Positions 51,645 through 60,542 of a stretch of DNA of 64,000 nucleotides are shown here, piece after piece. The position numbers and the translations under genes are program-made. The notes beneath the pieces are model-generated. The model made no database searches. It was not told the origin of the DNA and was given only the letters and a program-made list of their open reading frames with translations. The stretch is from Aequorivita sp. CIP111184 (lineage in GTDB: Bacteria; Bacteroidota; Bacteroidia; Flavobacteriales; Flavobacteriaceae): NCBI RefSeq assembly GCF_900489465.1, contig NZ_UEFQ01000016.1:1-64000 (forward strand), given 5' to 3'. Each line of letters begins with the position of its first letter. Position 1 is the stretch's first letter.

Positions 51645-53300
51645 TTACAAAGTGATTTTTGCCTTAAACCCCTCATTGGGTTTTGATTCAAAAATAATAG
51701 TTCCGTTTAAGGTTTGAATACGGTTTTCCGCATTCAGCAGACCATTTTTATTTTTTATTTGGCAACCAACCCCATTATCTGAATAGGTAATATTTATTTT
51801 ACTGTTAGTTTGGCTGAAGGATAAAGCTACCAACGAAGCTTGACTGTGTTTTGACATATTGGTCATTAGCTCTTTCAGAATTCTATAAACCGTAATTTTT
51901 TTTATATCGGAAACCGCTTTCCAATTCATTTTGGAAATGTTTTGGGTAATTACTGTAGTTTGTTGATTTTTATAACTCAGGAGGAGGTCTGATAATTGCT
52001 CGGTAAAATCTTCGCTAAGTTCTACTGCGCTGTTTTCTTTTGAAATGTCGCGGGTTTTGTTATATATATTTTCGATGTCATCTAGTACTTCATCATTGGC
52101 TGAGGTGTTGCCCTGTATTTTAACCATTACGTGATATAAGTCGTTCGCAACCTCATCATGTACTTTTTTTGAAATGCGCGCCTCGGTATTATACACTTGA
52201 CGGATTTTTTCTTTTTTGTGCTTTGTTCTTAAAAGTAAAATAATAAAAATAGCCATAATCAATGTGAATATTCCGAGTATCATATATAATACTTTTTGCC
52301 CTTTTTCCTTTTCTTGAAGAAGTTGTGCTGCCATTGTATTTTTTCGCTCATTCTCCACATTATATTTTATAAAGGCATTTTTGTTTTCCGCCAATTGTTT
52401 TGCTTTTGCAATGCTGTCGGTAATTTTTTTGAATTGAACAATTTTAGGATCTGCATTCATGCTGACAAAAAGGGATAGCGCATCTTGTAGGTATGTAATG
52501 CTATTTAGCTTTGTGGCTGCTTGGTATGCCTTATTGGCAAATAGCTGTGCTTGCTTCTCATTATTAATATCAAAAAAATAAAGCGCAAGGTTTTTATAGC
52601 TGGAATAGGTTTTTGAAAGATCGTTTTTGCTTTCACGAATTTGAAGGGCTCTGTTTAAATTAGAAAGCGCATTGGGGTTTCCCAATTTGGATTGGACAAT
52701 ACCCAAGTTATCAAGCACCATCGCAAGTTTTAAGGAATCGGCGCTGACCTCTATCTTCTTATATGCTAAGGCAAGGTTTTCTGCCGCCTTTTCATAGTTG
52801 CCTAAATCCTTATATACATTAGCTTTGTTGTTGATAATTGTAATACTATCAGATAAACTTCTAGAGTACTCAAGTGAAAGGTTGTAGGTTTCCAGGGCTT
52901 TATCATAATTATTAGATTCCCTGTAGATTTGTCCCAATTGGTTATAAAGCGCTTTTCTGCCCTCTATTACGGTGTCTTTTTGAGGATAACTTTCTATTAG
53001 GCTCAGGGCCTCCACCACTGCATTTTCACTGTCATATATATTGCCGATTTTAAACTGCCCCATTGCTATAAGCCGTAAATCCATGACGGCAGCTAAGGTA
53101 TCTTTCCGTTTTAGATCCACATCCTTTTTTAGGGTATAGAAATTTATTCCTTGGGGAATGTTGGAAGTACTATTCGGACTTACAATTGCCTGGTAAAGCC
53201 GATGGATGGAATCTTTTGATTTTTGGGAATATGCCGAAGAGGGAAATAAAAATACCGCCAAAATGAAAAAAAAGAGGAATGAAAGCTGGTTGTTTTTCAT
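51645..53300 (-). CDS. TPR-containing sensor histidine kinase
   Basis: The 551-residue protein has a signal peptide ('FPSSAYSQ'), a periplasmic TPR domain (about residues 70-280, e.g. 'NYDKALETYNLSLEYSRSL'), one membrane span (about 337-357, 'LYMILGIFTLIMAIFIILLL') and a cytoplasmic kinase. The H-box is in 'SKKVHDEVANDLYHVM' and the ATP site has 'ILKELMTNMSKHSQ' and 'SDNGVGC'. It is a NarX/DesK-like kinase that would phosphorylate the adjacent LuxR-type regulator. The signal is unknown; a tiny lipoprotein lies just upstream. Confidence 0.9.
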   Translation of the reverse strand: MKNNQLSFLFFFILAVFLFPSSAYSQKSKDSIHRLYQAIVSPNSTSNIPQGINFYTLKKDVDLKRKDTLAAVMDLRLIAMGQFKIGNIYDSENAVVEALSLIESYPQKDTVIEGRKALYNQLGQIYRESNNYDKALETYNLSLEYSRSLSDSITIINNKANVYKDLGNYEKAAENLALAYKKIEVSADSLKLAMVLDNLGIVQSKLGNPNALSNLNRALQIRESKNDLSKTYSSYKNLALYFFDINNEKQAQLFANKAYQAATKLNSITYLQDALSLFVSMNADPKIVQFKKITDSIAKAKQLAENKNAFIKYNVENERKNTMAAQLLQEKEKGQKVLYMILGIFTLIMAIFIILLLRTKHKKEKIRQVYNTEARISKKVHDEVANDLYHVMVKIQGNTSANDEVLDDIENIYNKTRDISKENSAVELSEDFTEQLSDLLLSYKNQQTTVITQNISKMNWKAVSDIKKITVYRILKELMTNMSKHSQASLVALSFSQTNSKINITYSDNGVGCQIKNKNGLLNAENRIQTLNGTIIFESKPNEGFKAKITL

Positions 53301-53331
53301 TCCTCTAAAGTACTAACAAATTGGCAGATAT

Positions 53332-53499
53332 TTATCCGCCGCCAGTACCACCAATAGGAGGTGGGGGTGGAGGAAAATCACCGTCATCGCCACAACAGGC
53401 TTGTGCACTTTTCACTTCCTCTGACATTGTTTGTGGGGTACAGGAAGAAAGACCCATATTGAGGAAAACCGTAAATAAAATTAAAGCTATTTTCTTCAT
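53332..53499 (-). CDS. Tiny Cys/Pro/Gly-rich lipoprotein
   Basis: This 55-residue ORF is below usual length limits. It starts with a clear lipoprotein signal, 'MKKIALILFTVFLNMGLSSC', with the lipobox Cys at residue 20. A short linker follows, then 'ACCGDDGDF', a run of six prolines and a 'GGTGGG' end. It lies 31 bp upstream of the histidine kinase on the same strand and is probably the first gene of that operon. A role as a ligand or accessory for the TPR sensor is possible but speculative. Confidence 0.65.
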   Translation of the reverse strand: MKKIALILFTVFLNMGLSSCTPQTMSEEVKSAQACCGDDGDFPPPPPPIGGTGGG

Positions 53500-53866
53500 T
53501 TTGTATAGTTTAAAAATTGATATTGGTGATGCCTTCCGGGTTTTTCCCAGTAGTTTTTTATGACAACACGTGAAATTGGAAGGGGGAACCCTTCTGATTT
53601 TGAGAAGTGTGGAGCGCAGAAGTAAGGCAAGGGGTTACTTCTCAACATGGCCAATCACTTTACGCTGCGGCTCCATTAGTAGTATTGAAATGTTTCGGAA
53701 ACCTTATTACACCTAAGGCGGCATTGCAATACTGAAGCAAATGAAGAAAGAAAGGATTGGAAAGTGTGGAAAGGAAATGGAAAGGAAATGGAAACGTTAT
53801 GGAGAAGAATTTCCAAGTATTTTCCATCTGGTTTTTGTAGTTTTAAATCATTGAAAAATAGGGTAT
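53500..53866. other. Gene-free 367-bp gap, purine-rich
   Basis: No coding frame of note is present. The stretch 53757-53793 is a run of G/A with a twice-repeated GGAAAGGAAATGG-like unit. The gap probably carries divergent promoters for the lipoprotein/kinase operon and the 249-residue gene, but I see no full consensus promoter. Confidence 0.5.
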
Positions 53867-54616
53867 ATGCATAAAGAATTACTTTTGAAAGCTTTTACGA
53901 AAGTGCGTGAGGAACTAGTTAGTGAGGGGATAAACTCACCATCAAATAACCAATGCGCAAAAGAACTTTCATCTATTATTTCTAAAAGTTTTAGTTATGG
54001 TGACCGTAGGCTGAGAGATTATTATAAGAAAGCAAAAAGTAGAACCGATGGAGATATTGATATTCCACAACAACAAGTTATTTTAGCTTTAGCTCAATAT
54101 TTAGGGTATAAGGATTATGTTGATTTTCAAAATCAAAGTTGTTTAAAAAAAGATACTAAAGAAATAACTGCTGAGACAGACTTCAATAATAGACAGGAAA
54201 AGGAAGTTATGACGGATGGTGGTAGCAATAATCAAAGGCGAAATAACAGGTATTTTTGGATTACTATTTCAATATCTTTTTTATTGATTATTTCTTTTTT
54301 CGGATACGCTTTTTTTACCAAGCAAAAATGGATGGAATGGGAGGAAACTCATTATGTTGAGGCTTCCTATGACTCAGAAAAGCTTAGGGAGGGAAACCTT
54401 AAAGTTTATAAAGAGGAACGAATAGCGGGTTTTAAAAAGGTGACACCTAATTGTGATTCCAAATTTTTTAATGATGATGGCTCTGTTCGCATTTGGTATG
54501 GAAAAAACAAGGATGGGGATCTTGAGTATTTTACTAGTTATGAGCTGCATCCATTGACTGGGAAGACATTGAAGCCTATTACGCGGTATATGATAGGGAA
54601 GTATATATGTAAATAG
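53867..54616 (+). CDS. Unrecognised single-span membrane protein
   Basis: The 249-residue protein has a cytoplasmic N-terminal domain of about 95 residues ('NNQCAKELSSIISKSFSYGDRRLRDYYKKA ... IPQQQVILALAQYLGYKDYVDF'), a pattern I know from several flavobacterial proteins of unknown role. A polar linker, one membrane span (about 130-152, 'ITISISFLLIISFFGYAFF') and a periplasmic domain with two Cys ('TPNCDSKFFNDDGSVRIWYG', final 'IGKYICK') follow. A signal-transduction role would fit the layout, but no family is named. Confidence 0.7.
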   Translation: MHKELLLKAFTKVREELVSEGINSPSNNQCAKELSSIISKSFSYGDRRLRDYYKKAKSRTDGDIDIPQQQVILALAQYLGYKDYVDFQNQSCLKKDTKEITAETDFNNRQEKEVMTDGGSNNQRRNNRYFWITISISFLLIISFFGYAFFTKQKWMEWEETHYVEASYDSEKLREGNLKVYKEERIAGFKKVTPNCDSKFFNDDGSVRIWYGKNKDGDLEYFTSYELHPLTGKTLKPITRYMIGKYICK

Positions 54617-54654
54617 TGGCCCTTCAAATTTTAAATGTGATTTTCTGCCAAATA

Positions 54655-54682
54655 AAAAGACCGCTATTAAGCGGTCATTTTT
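54655..54682. terminator. Bidirectional terminator
   Basis: GACCGC (54659-54664) pairs with GCGGTC (54671-54676), with A/T runs on both sides. It sits between convergent genes. Confidence 0.85.
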
Positions 54683-54711
54683 AGGTTAAGCGAATAATGT
54701 ATTGTGGGGAT

Positions 54712-57700
54712 TTATTGTTTAATTATCTGTTTAGTAACAGAACCCTTATCGGTACTTATTTTTACAAAATAAATAGCGCTTTGAAGGTTGTTCATATCAA
54801 CTTCATAATGTGTTGCAGTAGAAAGATCCATATTTTTTAGTCTTCTTCCGCTTACGTCAAAAATCTCTAAGGTGGAAATTTTTGCTTCTGGTGAAACCAC
54901 GTTGAGTATGCTAGTTGTTGGGTTGGGGTAAACGCTTACTTTTTCAAGAGCAGTGGCAGTATCTCCCAAAACTTCATTGCTTCTAAATTGTAAGGTAAAG
55001 CGACTATTGTAAGTTCCTTTTTCTGCTTTGAAGGTGTAGCTTTCCTGAGATAAATTGGTGCTTATATTTAATTCATTATCTATAAGAAAAACGGTGGCAT
55101 TATCGAAACCTGGGCCTTGTATGTCTTTTATTGAAATGTTGTATTCAAGGTTTTCGTCCAACAAACTTGAAAAGCCCATAAGTACTTTAGCGCCATCTTC
55201 AAAGATTTCACGGCTTTGTATCCCAAACTCTTCACTTCCATTCTCCAAATGTGTATATAGGGAAAGTACATTTGCCAATCTTCGGCTATCATATCCTTGA
55301 TCAATACCAGAAGTTGTTAAATTAGAGAAGCCAATTAGTGTATTATTTTGCATTTGGAACTGCTCGTTTTTAACCTGTATCCATATACGGTCATTGCCAT
55401 CTGCTAATGGTCGGGGAGCAACGTTATTATTTCCTGTAACTCGCATAGCGTTTGTGAAAGTAGCAACACCTGCTGCTGTTGCTTTAATGCCGAAGCCTTG
55501 TCCAGTAGAAATATAACCACTTGGATCGGTTTGTGTTGGGTCTGATGGAGCTGGTGTACCTCCCATAAGATTATACATTGAAATATCTTCCATGTTAAAA
55601 TTCATAGTATATGCACCAGGCAATAATGGACTTGGTGGCGTATTTGGATTCCAGAAATAGACTTCGTTAATCATAGAATTGGCGTTTATAAAATCTATGG
55701 CACTTATCGCCGATGGATATGGATTGGCCAATACATTGGGGCTACTGTTACTGTCTCCGTTATAAATTACATTGAAATCAATATGCCCACTATTTAGGGT
55801 GCCTTGTTCAAAGGTGATATCATAGGTTTTATTACCATCAGTTCCATTTAATTGTGGAAATGCTAAATAGCCTTCCCCCGGATTTATTGCACCAGAATAA
55901 TTCACCCAATCATCTCTATTATCGTCGGCAAAGTTTTCTGCGCCTGGAAACTGTAAAGCAACCTCTGGATTTGGCACAAAATTTTCGGTTAAATGGTTTT
56001 TAACCTGATAAGAACTGGCAAAGGCTCCTTCGCGGGTTTCTAGCGTCATCGGACTTCCTGTTGCTAAAAAGGTTTTGGGAAGCATAAAAGGAGTTGTGTA
56101 TTCAACATTTATTAAGCCGTTGTTAGCAACTGTAGCATCATCTTCAAATTGAACTACGCTACCTTGATGTTGTACAATAAGATTGCCATTAACAGTTATA
56201 TCTTTTGTTACATTCAGATAATCATACGCTGCAACGGTAAGGGTTTTATTTGCATCTATCTCACAGGTACAGGCATCAACACTGCCTTTTATTGAAGTGT
56301 CATAATTGCTGCTAATTTTTGCGTTGGAACCGGGACCTGGGGTGCCGTTATTCCAAGAATTTCCAGAATAGGTTGTTGTTGGGGCCACTACGGTAACTGT
56401 GGCAGTACATGTTGATTTATTGCCATAGTCGTCTTCTACTGTAAAATCAACAAGGTTGGGACCTAGGTCTTTGCAAGTAAAAGTGTTTTTGCTGATGGTC
56501 TTTTTTACAATCGCTTTATTATCAGTAGAACCCCCATCAAGCATATTTGCGTTAATAGTAACCGAACCCGAATTTGTTAGCGTAGCATTAATATTTTGAC
56601 ATACTGCATTTGGATCAGTATTATCGTAATTTGGGTCTTTCAGAAGAAAAAATCCGCGGGTGTAGTCGCTTACTAATAGGTTTCCACTGTTGAAATAGGG
56701 ATAAATGTTCCAGACACCGTGAAAGTTTGCACTGTTTGCTTCAGGGTAAGTGTCAAATGAGTTTATCTCTGTCATAACGCCATTAGCTATATCTGAAATT
56801 TTTATTATACGGACGCCGGCTTCGTAATTCGCAAGATAAAATCTGTTTTTACGTACATAACCATTATGGTCTATAGCAGCTGTTGGGCCATAATAGGTAA
56901 ATTTTAAAGTTGGGGCGTCTAAATCGTTGAAATCGAAAATAAGCGTGCGCGTATTAAAGCCCTCATGAACTTCATCCTCTTCATCTCCAAGAATAAAATA
57001 ACGCTCATCTTCGGTGAACCACCCTTGGTGTGTATAATTATAATTACTATAGGAAAGAGATGAAATTTTTATCGGATTGGCTTTATCTGTAATATCCACA
57101 ATAACCACTTTTGATTCATTGCTTCCTATAAGTATTTCCCTTCCTTGATAGTCAGGGTCTGGACCATGGTAAACAATAACTTGAGCATCGTGTGTATAGC
57201 TATCTCCTGAATATCCCCCAGCATTTATGGGATTGGTTGGATTTTGAATATTAATGAAGTGAGGACCTCCGCCGTATAGTCCGGAACCCACTATATATGC
57301 ATAACCTGATTCTTCATTAATCACGATGTTGTGAGATTTACCGAAAGCGCCGTAATGGGCATCTTCTGTGAACGTACGTCCGGAATTGGCAGTTAATCCT
57401 CTTAAGCGTGTTAAGTCAAAAACCTGCATACCGTGTCCGCTTGCTTCACTTACTATGAAGGCGTGGTTGTTGTAGGTTTTGATGTCGCGCCATAAACTGT
57501 TGACGTTATTATGCGATTTTAATTTACCTAGATTTTGTGGACTTGTTGGGTTTGTGATGTCTATAAAAACTGTACCATTATTCACTCCCATTAATGCGTA
57601 TTCTTTGCCTGTTTGTGGGTCGGTCCAGCCCCAGGAATCGTTTCCGCTGGTGGCGCCCATGGATGCAAGGGAAATAAAAGATTGTAATGTAAGTCCATTG

Positions 57701-57795
57701 CATGGATATCCACCTGCATTACCGCCAGAACAAGGCGTTTGAGCTATTGTGAAGGTAAAGTTCATTAAAACAGCTAAGAGTAATATTTTTTTCAT
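54712..57795 (-). CDS. Choice-of-anchor B T9SS protein with LVIVD-type repeats
   Basis: The protein (1027 residues from the ATG at 57795, right at a signal peptide ending 'FTIAQ') has LVIVD-like beta-propeller repeats ('VFIDITNPTSPQNLGKLKSHNNVNSLWRDI', 'MQVFDLTRLRGL', 'VVIVDITDKANPIKI'). These fit the 'choice-of-anchor B' family, with metal-type His-Asp sites. A middle beta region and a T9SS type A sorting domain ('VYPNPTTSILNVVSP ... AIYFVKISTDKGSVTKQIIKQ') follow. The longer frame to 57867 adds a stretch with no signal logic. It is the last of four same-strand secreted genes. Confidence 0.88.
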   Translation of the reverse strand: MKKILLLAVLMNFTFTIAQTPCSGGNAGGYPCNGLTLQSFISLASMGATSGNDSWGWTDPQTGKEYALMGVNNGTVFIDITNPTSPQNLGKLKSHNNVNSLWRDIKTYNNHAFIVSEASGHGMQVFDLTRLRGLTANSGRTFTEDAHYGAFGKSHNIVINEESGYAYIVGSGLYGGGPHFINIQNPTNPINAGGYSGDSYTHDAQVIVYHGPDPDYQGREILIGSNESKVVIVDITDKANPIKISSLSYSNYNYTHQGWFTEDERYFILGDEEDEVHEGFNTRTLIFDFNDLDAPTLKFTYYGPTAAIDHNGYVRKNRFYLANYEAGVRIIKISDIANGVMTEINSFDTYPEANSANFHGVWNIYPYFNSGNLLVSDYTRGFFLLKDPNYDNTDPNAVCQNINATLTNSGSVTINANMLDGGSTDNKAIVKKTISKNTFTCKDLGPNLVDFTVEDDYGNKSTCTATVTVVAPTTTYSGNSWNNGTPGPGSNAKISSNYDTSIKGSVDACTCEIDANKTLTVAAYDYLNVTKDITVNGNLIVQHQGSVVQFEDDATVANNGLINVEYTTPFMLPKTFLATGSPMTLETREGAFASSYQVKNHLTENFVPNPEVALQFPGAENFADDNRDDWVNYSGAINPGEGYLAFPQLNGTDGNKTYDITFEQGTLNSGHIDFNVIYNGDSNSSPNVLANPYPSAISAIDFINANSMINEVYFWNPNTPPSPLLPGAYTMNFNMEDISMYNLMGGTPAPSDPTQTDPSGYISTGQGFGIKATAAGVATFTNAMRVTGNNNVAPRPLADGNDRIWIQVKNEQFQMQNNTLIGFSNLTTSGIDQGYDSRRLANVLSLYTHLENGSEEFGIQSREIFEDGAKVLMGFSSLLDENLEYNISIKDIQGPGFDNATVFLIDNELNISTNLSQESYTFKAEKGTYNSRFTLQFRSNEVLGDTATALEKVSVYPNPTTSILNVVSPEAKISTLEIFDVSGRRLKNMDLSTATHYEVDMNNLQSAIYFVKISTDKGSVTKQIIKQ

Positions 57796-57836
57796 AATTG
57801 GAGTTATTATTGATTTAATGGAAATTGGTGTCAAGT

Positions 57837-58667
57837 TTATTCTAAAAAAGTGAATTCTACTGAGCAAGGTTTGTCAACGCCTATATAACCACGTCCTGGC
57901 CCTGTTTCAGGATCGTCAAATTCATCCCCAACCACCATGTCAAATTCCATTGTGAAAGGATAGGGAACGCCGGCTGTAAGACTTAGATATAATGTTAGTT
58001 GTGTATCGTGTGGAAATTGTTCGGTGTAAGTACCTCCGTTTATAGCGGCGTTGTACATTGAGTAAGAATGACTATAAGTTAAATAATTAGTGCCATTAAA
58101 GTTGAATCTAAACAACCCTTCTTGAGTAGCCATCATAATTTTATTGGGAGCAACAGGAAGCTTTACCTTACCAGCCCCCAATTGTTGGTTTACTTTTACT
58201 TTATACATGCCCGTATAAATTGGAGTAAAAGAATTAACTCCAGGTTCAAAATTATTAATATATACCCAATTTGAAGTAGGTTTATTATAGTCTTTACTAC
58301 CCAAAGTTACTCTTTGTTGCAATGGGGTTTGTTCATAAATTTTATAATCTTCCCGCATATATTGCGGAATCCATCGGGTTCCATCCCAAACATATATGCC
58401 TGGGGACACATCATTTACTGTATTAGTATTAAAAATGGCTGTCCCAGCTACCAATGGTCCGCCATTGGGGTTAATTACTGGAGTTCCGAGGCTTGTAGCG
58501 GTAAGTGCTGCCTTGGGAAAAACTAAGCCGGTGGAATTGCTATTCTGCAAATCTAACATTCCTTTTGGAGTCAATGTGCCAATGCCCACTTGTGAACTAG
58601 CCCAGCACCAAGCTAATAAAAACACTAAGTATATTCCTAATTTATAAATTCGTTCCATGGTTTGCAT
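57837..58667 (-). CDS. Secreted 'VGIGTxTPKG' protein (tandem paralog 3)
   Basis: The 276-residue product has a signal peptide, then 'QVGIGTLTPKGMLDLQNSNS', an opening typical of secreted flavobacterial proteins with a repeat-like tail-fibre style. A distinct C-terminal beta domain ends with 'GRGYIGVDKPCSVEFTFLE'. A second in-frame ATG three residues downstream (58658) is also possible. It lacks a T9SS sorting domain. The next two genes encode related proteins with the same start and end motifs. Function unknown. Confidence 0.75.
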   Translation of the reverse strand: MQTMERIYKLGIYLVFLLAWCWASSQVGIGTLTPKGMLDLQNSNSTGLVFPKAALTATSLGTPVINPNGGPLVAGTAIFNTNTVNDVSPGIYVWDGTRWIPQYMREDYKIYEQTPLQQRVTLGSKDYNKPTSNWVYINNFEPGVNSFTPIYTGMYKVKVNQQLGAGKVKLPVAPNKIMMATQEGLFRFNFNGTNYLTYSHSYSMYNAAINGGTYTEQFPHDTQLTLYLSLTAGVPYPFTMEFDMVVGDEFDDPETGPGRGYIGVDKPCSVEFTFLE

Positions 58668-58675
58668 TTTTTGGA

Positions 58676-59518
58676 TTATTCTTTTAAATAGGTAAATTCA
58701 ATAATACAAGGGATATCCTTACCTACATAGCCACGACCATCAATAACTCCGCTATTATTTCCATTATTCAGAAAGCCAATATTTAGAGCTGGGTCTGGGT
58801 CTGCAAACTGATCAAATTCTAATGAAAATGTATAGATTGTGCTAGCAACCAAATTAACGTAGATAGTCTTGAACACTTGGGAAGAAATATTGCTAAATTG
58901 AGTACCCGGAGCAGTACCTATATATTTATTGAATGTAGAGTAAGATTTTGCACGAATGAGATAGGGGGTTCCTTCAAAAGTAAACCTAAAATCACCCTCA
59001 AATAATGCCACATTTACATCGGCATTATCAATAATAGCTCCCCCACCATAGTCCAGTTTTAATTCAATTTTATATTGACCGGTATATTTAGAAAAAAAAG
59101 TTTTGGGAGAGGTTATTGGGAAACCTGTCACAACTTCCCAGCCTCCATTTGAGCTGCTGCGAAGAACAGCAGTTTGTTTAAACCCTTCAACCTGTCTTTT
59201 ATAATAATGACGCACCCATAAGCTACCATTCCAAGAGTAAATACCAGGTTCCACATCAAAGGAGCCGTTACTTGTTGTATTAGTGTTATAGACGGTAGTG
59301 CCTACTTCTAATGGGTCGGTAGTTGGGTTTAATACGGGTAATTCTGCATTTGTTGCTGTAAGCGCTACACTTGGGTAAACAACACCGTATTGTGTGCTTT
59401 CAATATCCAATGCACCTTTCGGGGTGGTGGTACCAATGCCAACCTGGGCAACTGCCGGACTGGTGGTTAGTAAAAGTAAGAGACATATTTTAAAAAATAT
59501 TAAGTAGTTTTTTTCCAT
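58676..59518 (-). CDS. Secreted 'VGIGTxTPKG' protein (tandem paralog 2)
   Basis: The 280-residue product has a signal peptide ('LLLTTSPAVAQ'), 'VGIGTTTPKGALDIESTQYGVVYP', a middle part with 'GTTVYNTNT' and 'GIYSWNGSLWV', and the shared end 'GRGYIGKDIPCIIEFTYLKE'-like sequence. It lies 8 bp before the next gene, in an operon with its two paralogs. No sorting domain is seen; function unknown. Confidence 0.75.
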   Translation of the reverse strand: MEKNYLIFFKICLLLLLTTSPAVAQVGIGTTTPKGALDIESTQYGVVYPSVALTATNAELPVLNPTTDPLEVGTTVYNTNTTSNGSFDVEPGIYSWNGSLWVRHYYKRQVEGFKQTAVLRSSSNGGWEVVTGFPITSPKTFFSKYTGQYKIELKLDYGGGAIIDNADVNVALFEGDFRFTFEGTPYLIRAKSYSTFNKYIGTAPGTQFSNISSQVFKTIYVNLVASTIYTFSLEFDQFADPDPALNIGFLNNGNNSGVIDGRGYVGKDIPCIIEFTYLKE

Positions 59519-59529
59519 CTTCTATTCTT

Positions 59530-60321
59530 TTAGTTTCCTATATAAGTAAATTCAACTGAACATGGCACGTGATCTGGGACACCAATATAACCAAGACCAT
59601 TTCCTGAATTTCCACTGTTTTCAAAACCTGGAGCTGGATCCATATCAAATGTTAAATTAAATGGATAGGCCGTATTTGCATTGAGATTAAGGTATTCAAT
59701 GATGAAAGTTTGTTGCCAAATTGCGTAATATCGTGTGCCGAAAAGCGTACAATTTGTTTTTGCGGGAACGCTGTAAGGAGTGCCATTAATTGTAAAAACA
59801 AAAATTCCCGTTTGTGGAACTATATCCATTTGAGGAGAAGCATCAGCAACATAGCCTCCGCCGAAATTGACACTAACCTCCATTTTATATGGACCACTAT
59901 ATTTTGGTGTAAATGTTTGACCCATGCCAGGAACATTTTGAACTCCGCCATTTGACGCAGGCTGAAGTAAAGTGGTTTGTTTATAAATTTTCGTTTCTTT
60001 TTTTGTGAACTTGTTCTGCCATTCTGTACCTGTCCAAACATAAATACCTGGAAACACAGCATTAATTCCAGAAGTTATTGCGGTATTGTAAACCACAGTG
60101 CCAGGTACAATATTTCCCCCTTGCGGGTTTAGAACAGGAGCTTGTATTGTTTTGGATGTTAGGGCTATTCTTGGAAGAACAATCCCTTGATTGTTTCCAT
60201 TTACCTCAAGAATACCATGTGGTGTTGTCGTATTTATCCCTACTTGAGCGTAGGAAATACTATTAGTCAAGAAAAGAATGGTCGCAAAAGCTGACCACAG
60301 TGTAGGTAGTTTTATCTTCAT
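59530..60321 (-). CDS. Secreted 'VGINTxTPHG' protein (tandem paralog 1)
   Basis: The 263-residue product has a signal peptide ('LTNSISYAQ'), 'VGINTTTPHGILEVNGNNQGIVLP', 'GTVVYNTAI', 'GIYVWTGTEWQ' and the shared C-terminal 'LGYIGVPDHVPCSVEFTYIG'. It is the first of three tandem paralogs followed by the choice-of-anchor-B T9SS gene. The conserved single Cys near the end ('PCSVEF') is shared by all three. Function unknown. Confidence 0.75.
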   Translation of the reverse strand: MKIKLPTLWSAFATILFLTNSISYAQVGINTTTPHGILEVNGNNQGIVLPRIALTSKTIQAPVLNPQGGNIVPGTVVYNTAITSGINAVFPGIYVWTGTEWQNKFTKKETKIYKQTTLLQPASNGGVQNVPGMGQTFTPKYSGPYKMEVSVNFGGGYVADASPQMDIVPQTGIFVFTINGTPYSVPAKTNCTLFGTRYYAIWQQTFIIEYLNLNANTAYPFNLTFDMDPAPGFENSGNSGNGLGYIGVPDHVPCSVEFTYIGN

Positions 60322-60529
60322 AATTTGGGGTTATGTTGAAAATATTAGTACAATAGTATAATATTAATTCGATAAAGTGCAAATTTTTGGGTTAAAAGTT
60401 AAAGAAATTATGAAATAACCTATTAATTATCAGCTATTTCCTACATAATTCATTTTTTTGTTATTTATATGTAGGATTTTTTGTAAGAGTAATAAGGTTG
60501 TCTTTTTTATAAATCGAGATTTCAATATG

Positions 60530-60537
60530 TATCTTTG
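60530..60537 (+). promoter_or_regulatory. TAnnTTTG box 5 bp before an ATG
   Basis: TATCTTTG matches the -7 consensus and ends only 5 bp before the start codon at 60543, so the transcript is probably leaderless, as for the S24 gene. The -33 TTG at correct spacing is missing. Confidence 0.5.
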
Positions 60538-60542
60538 CATTT

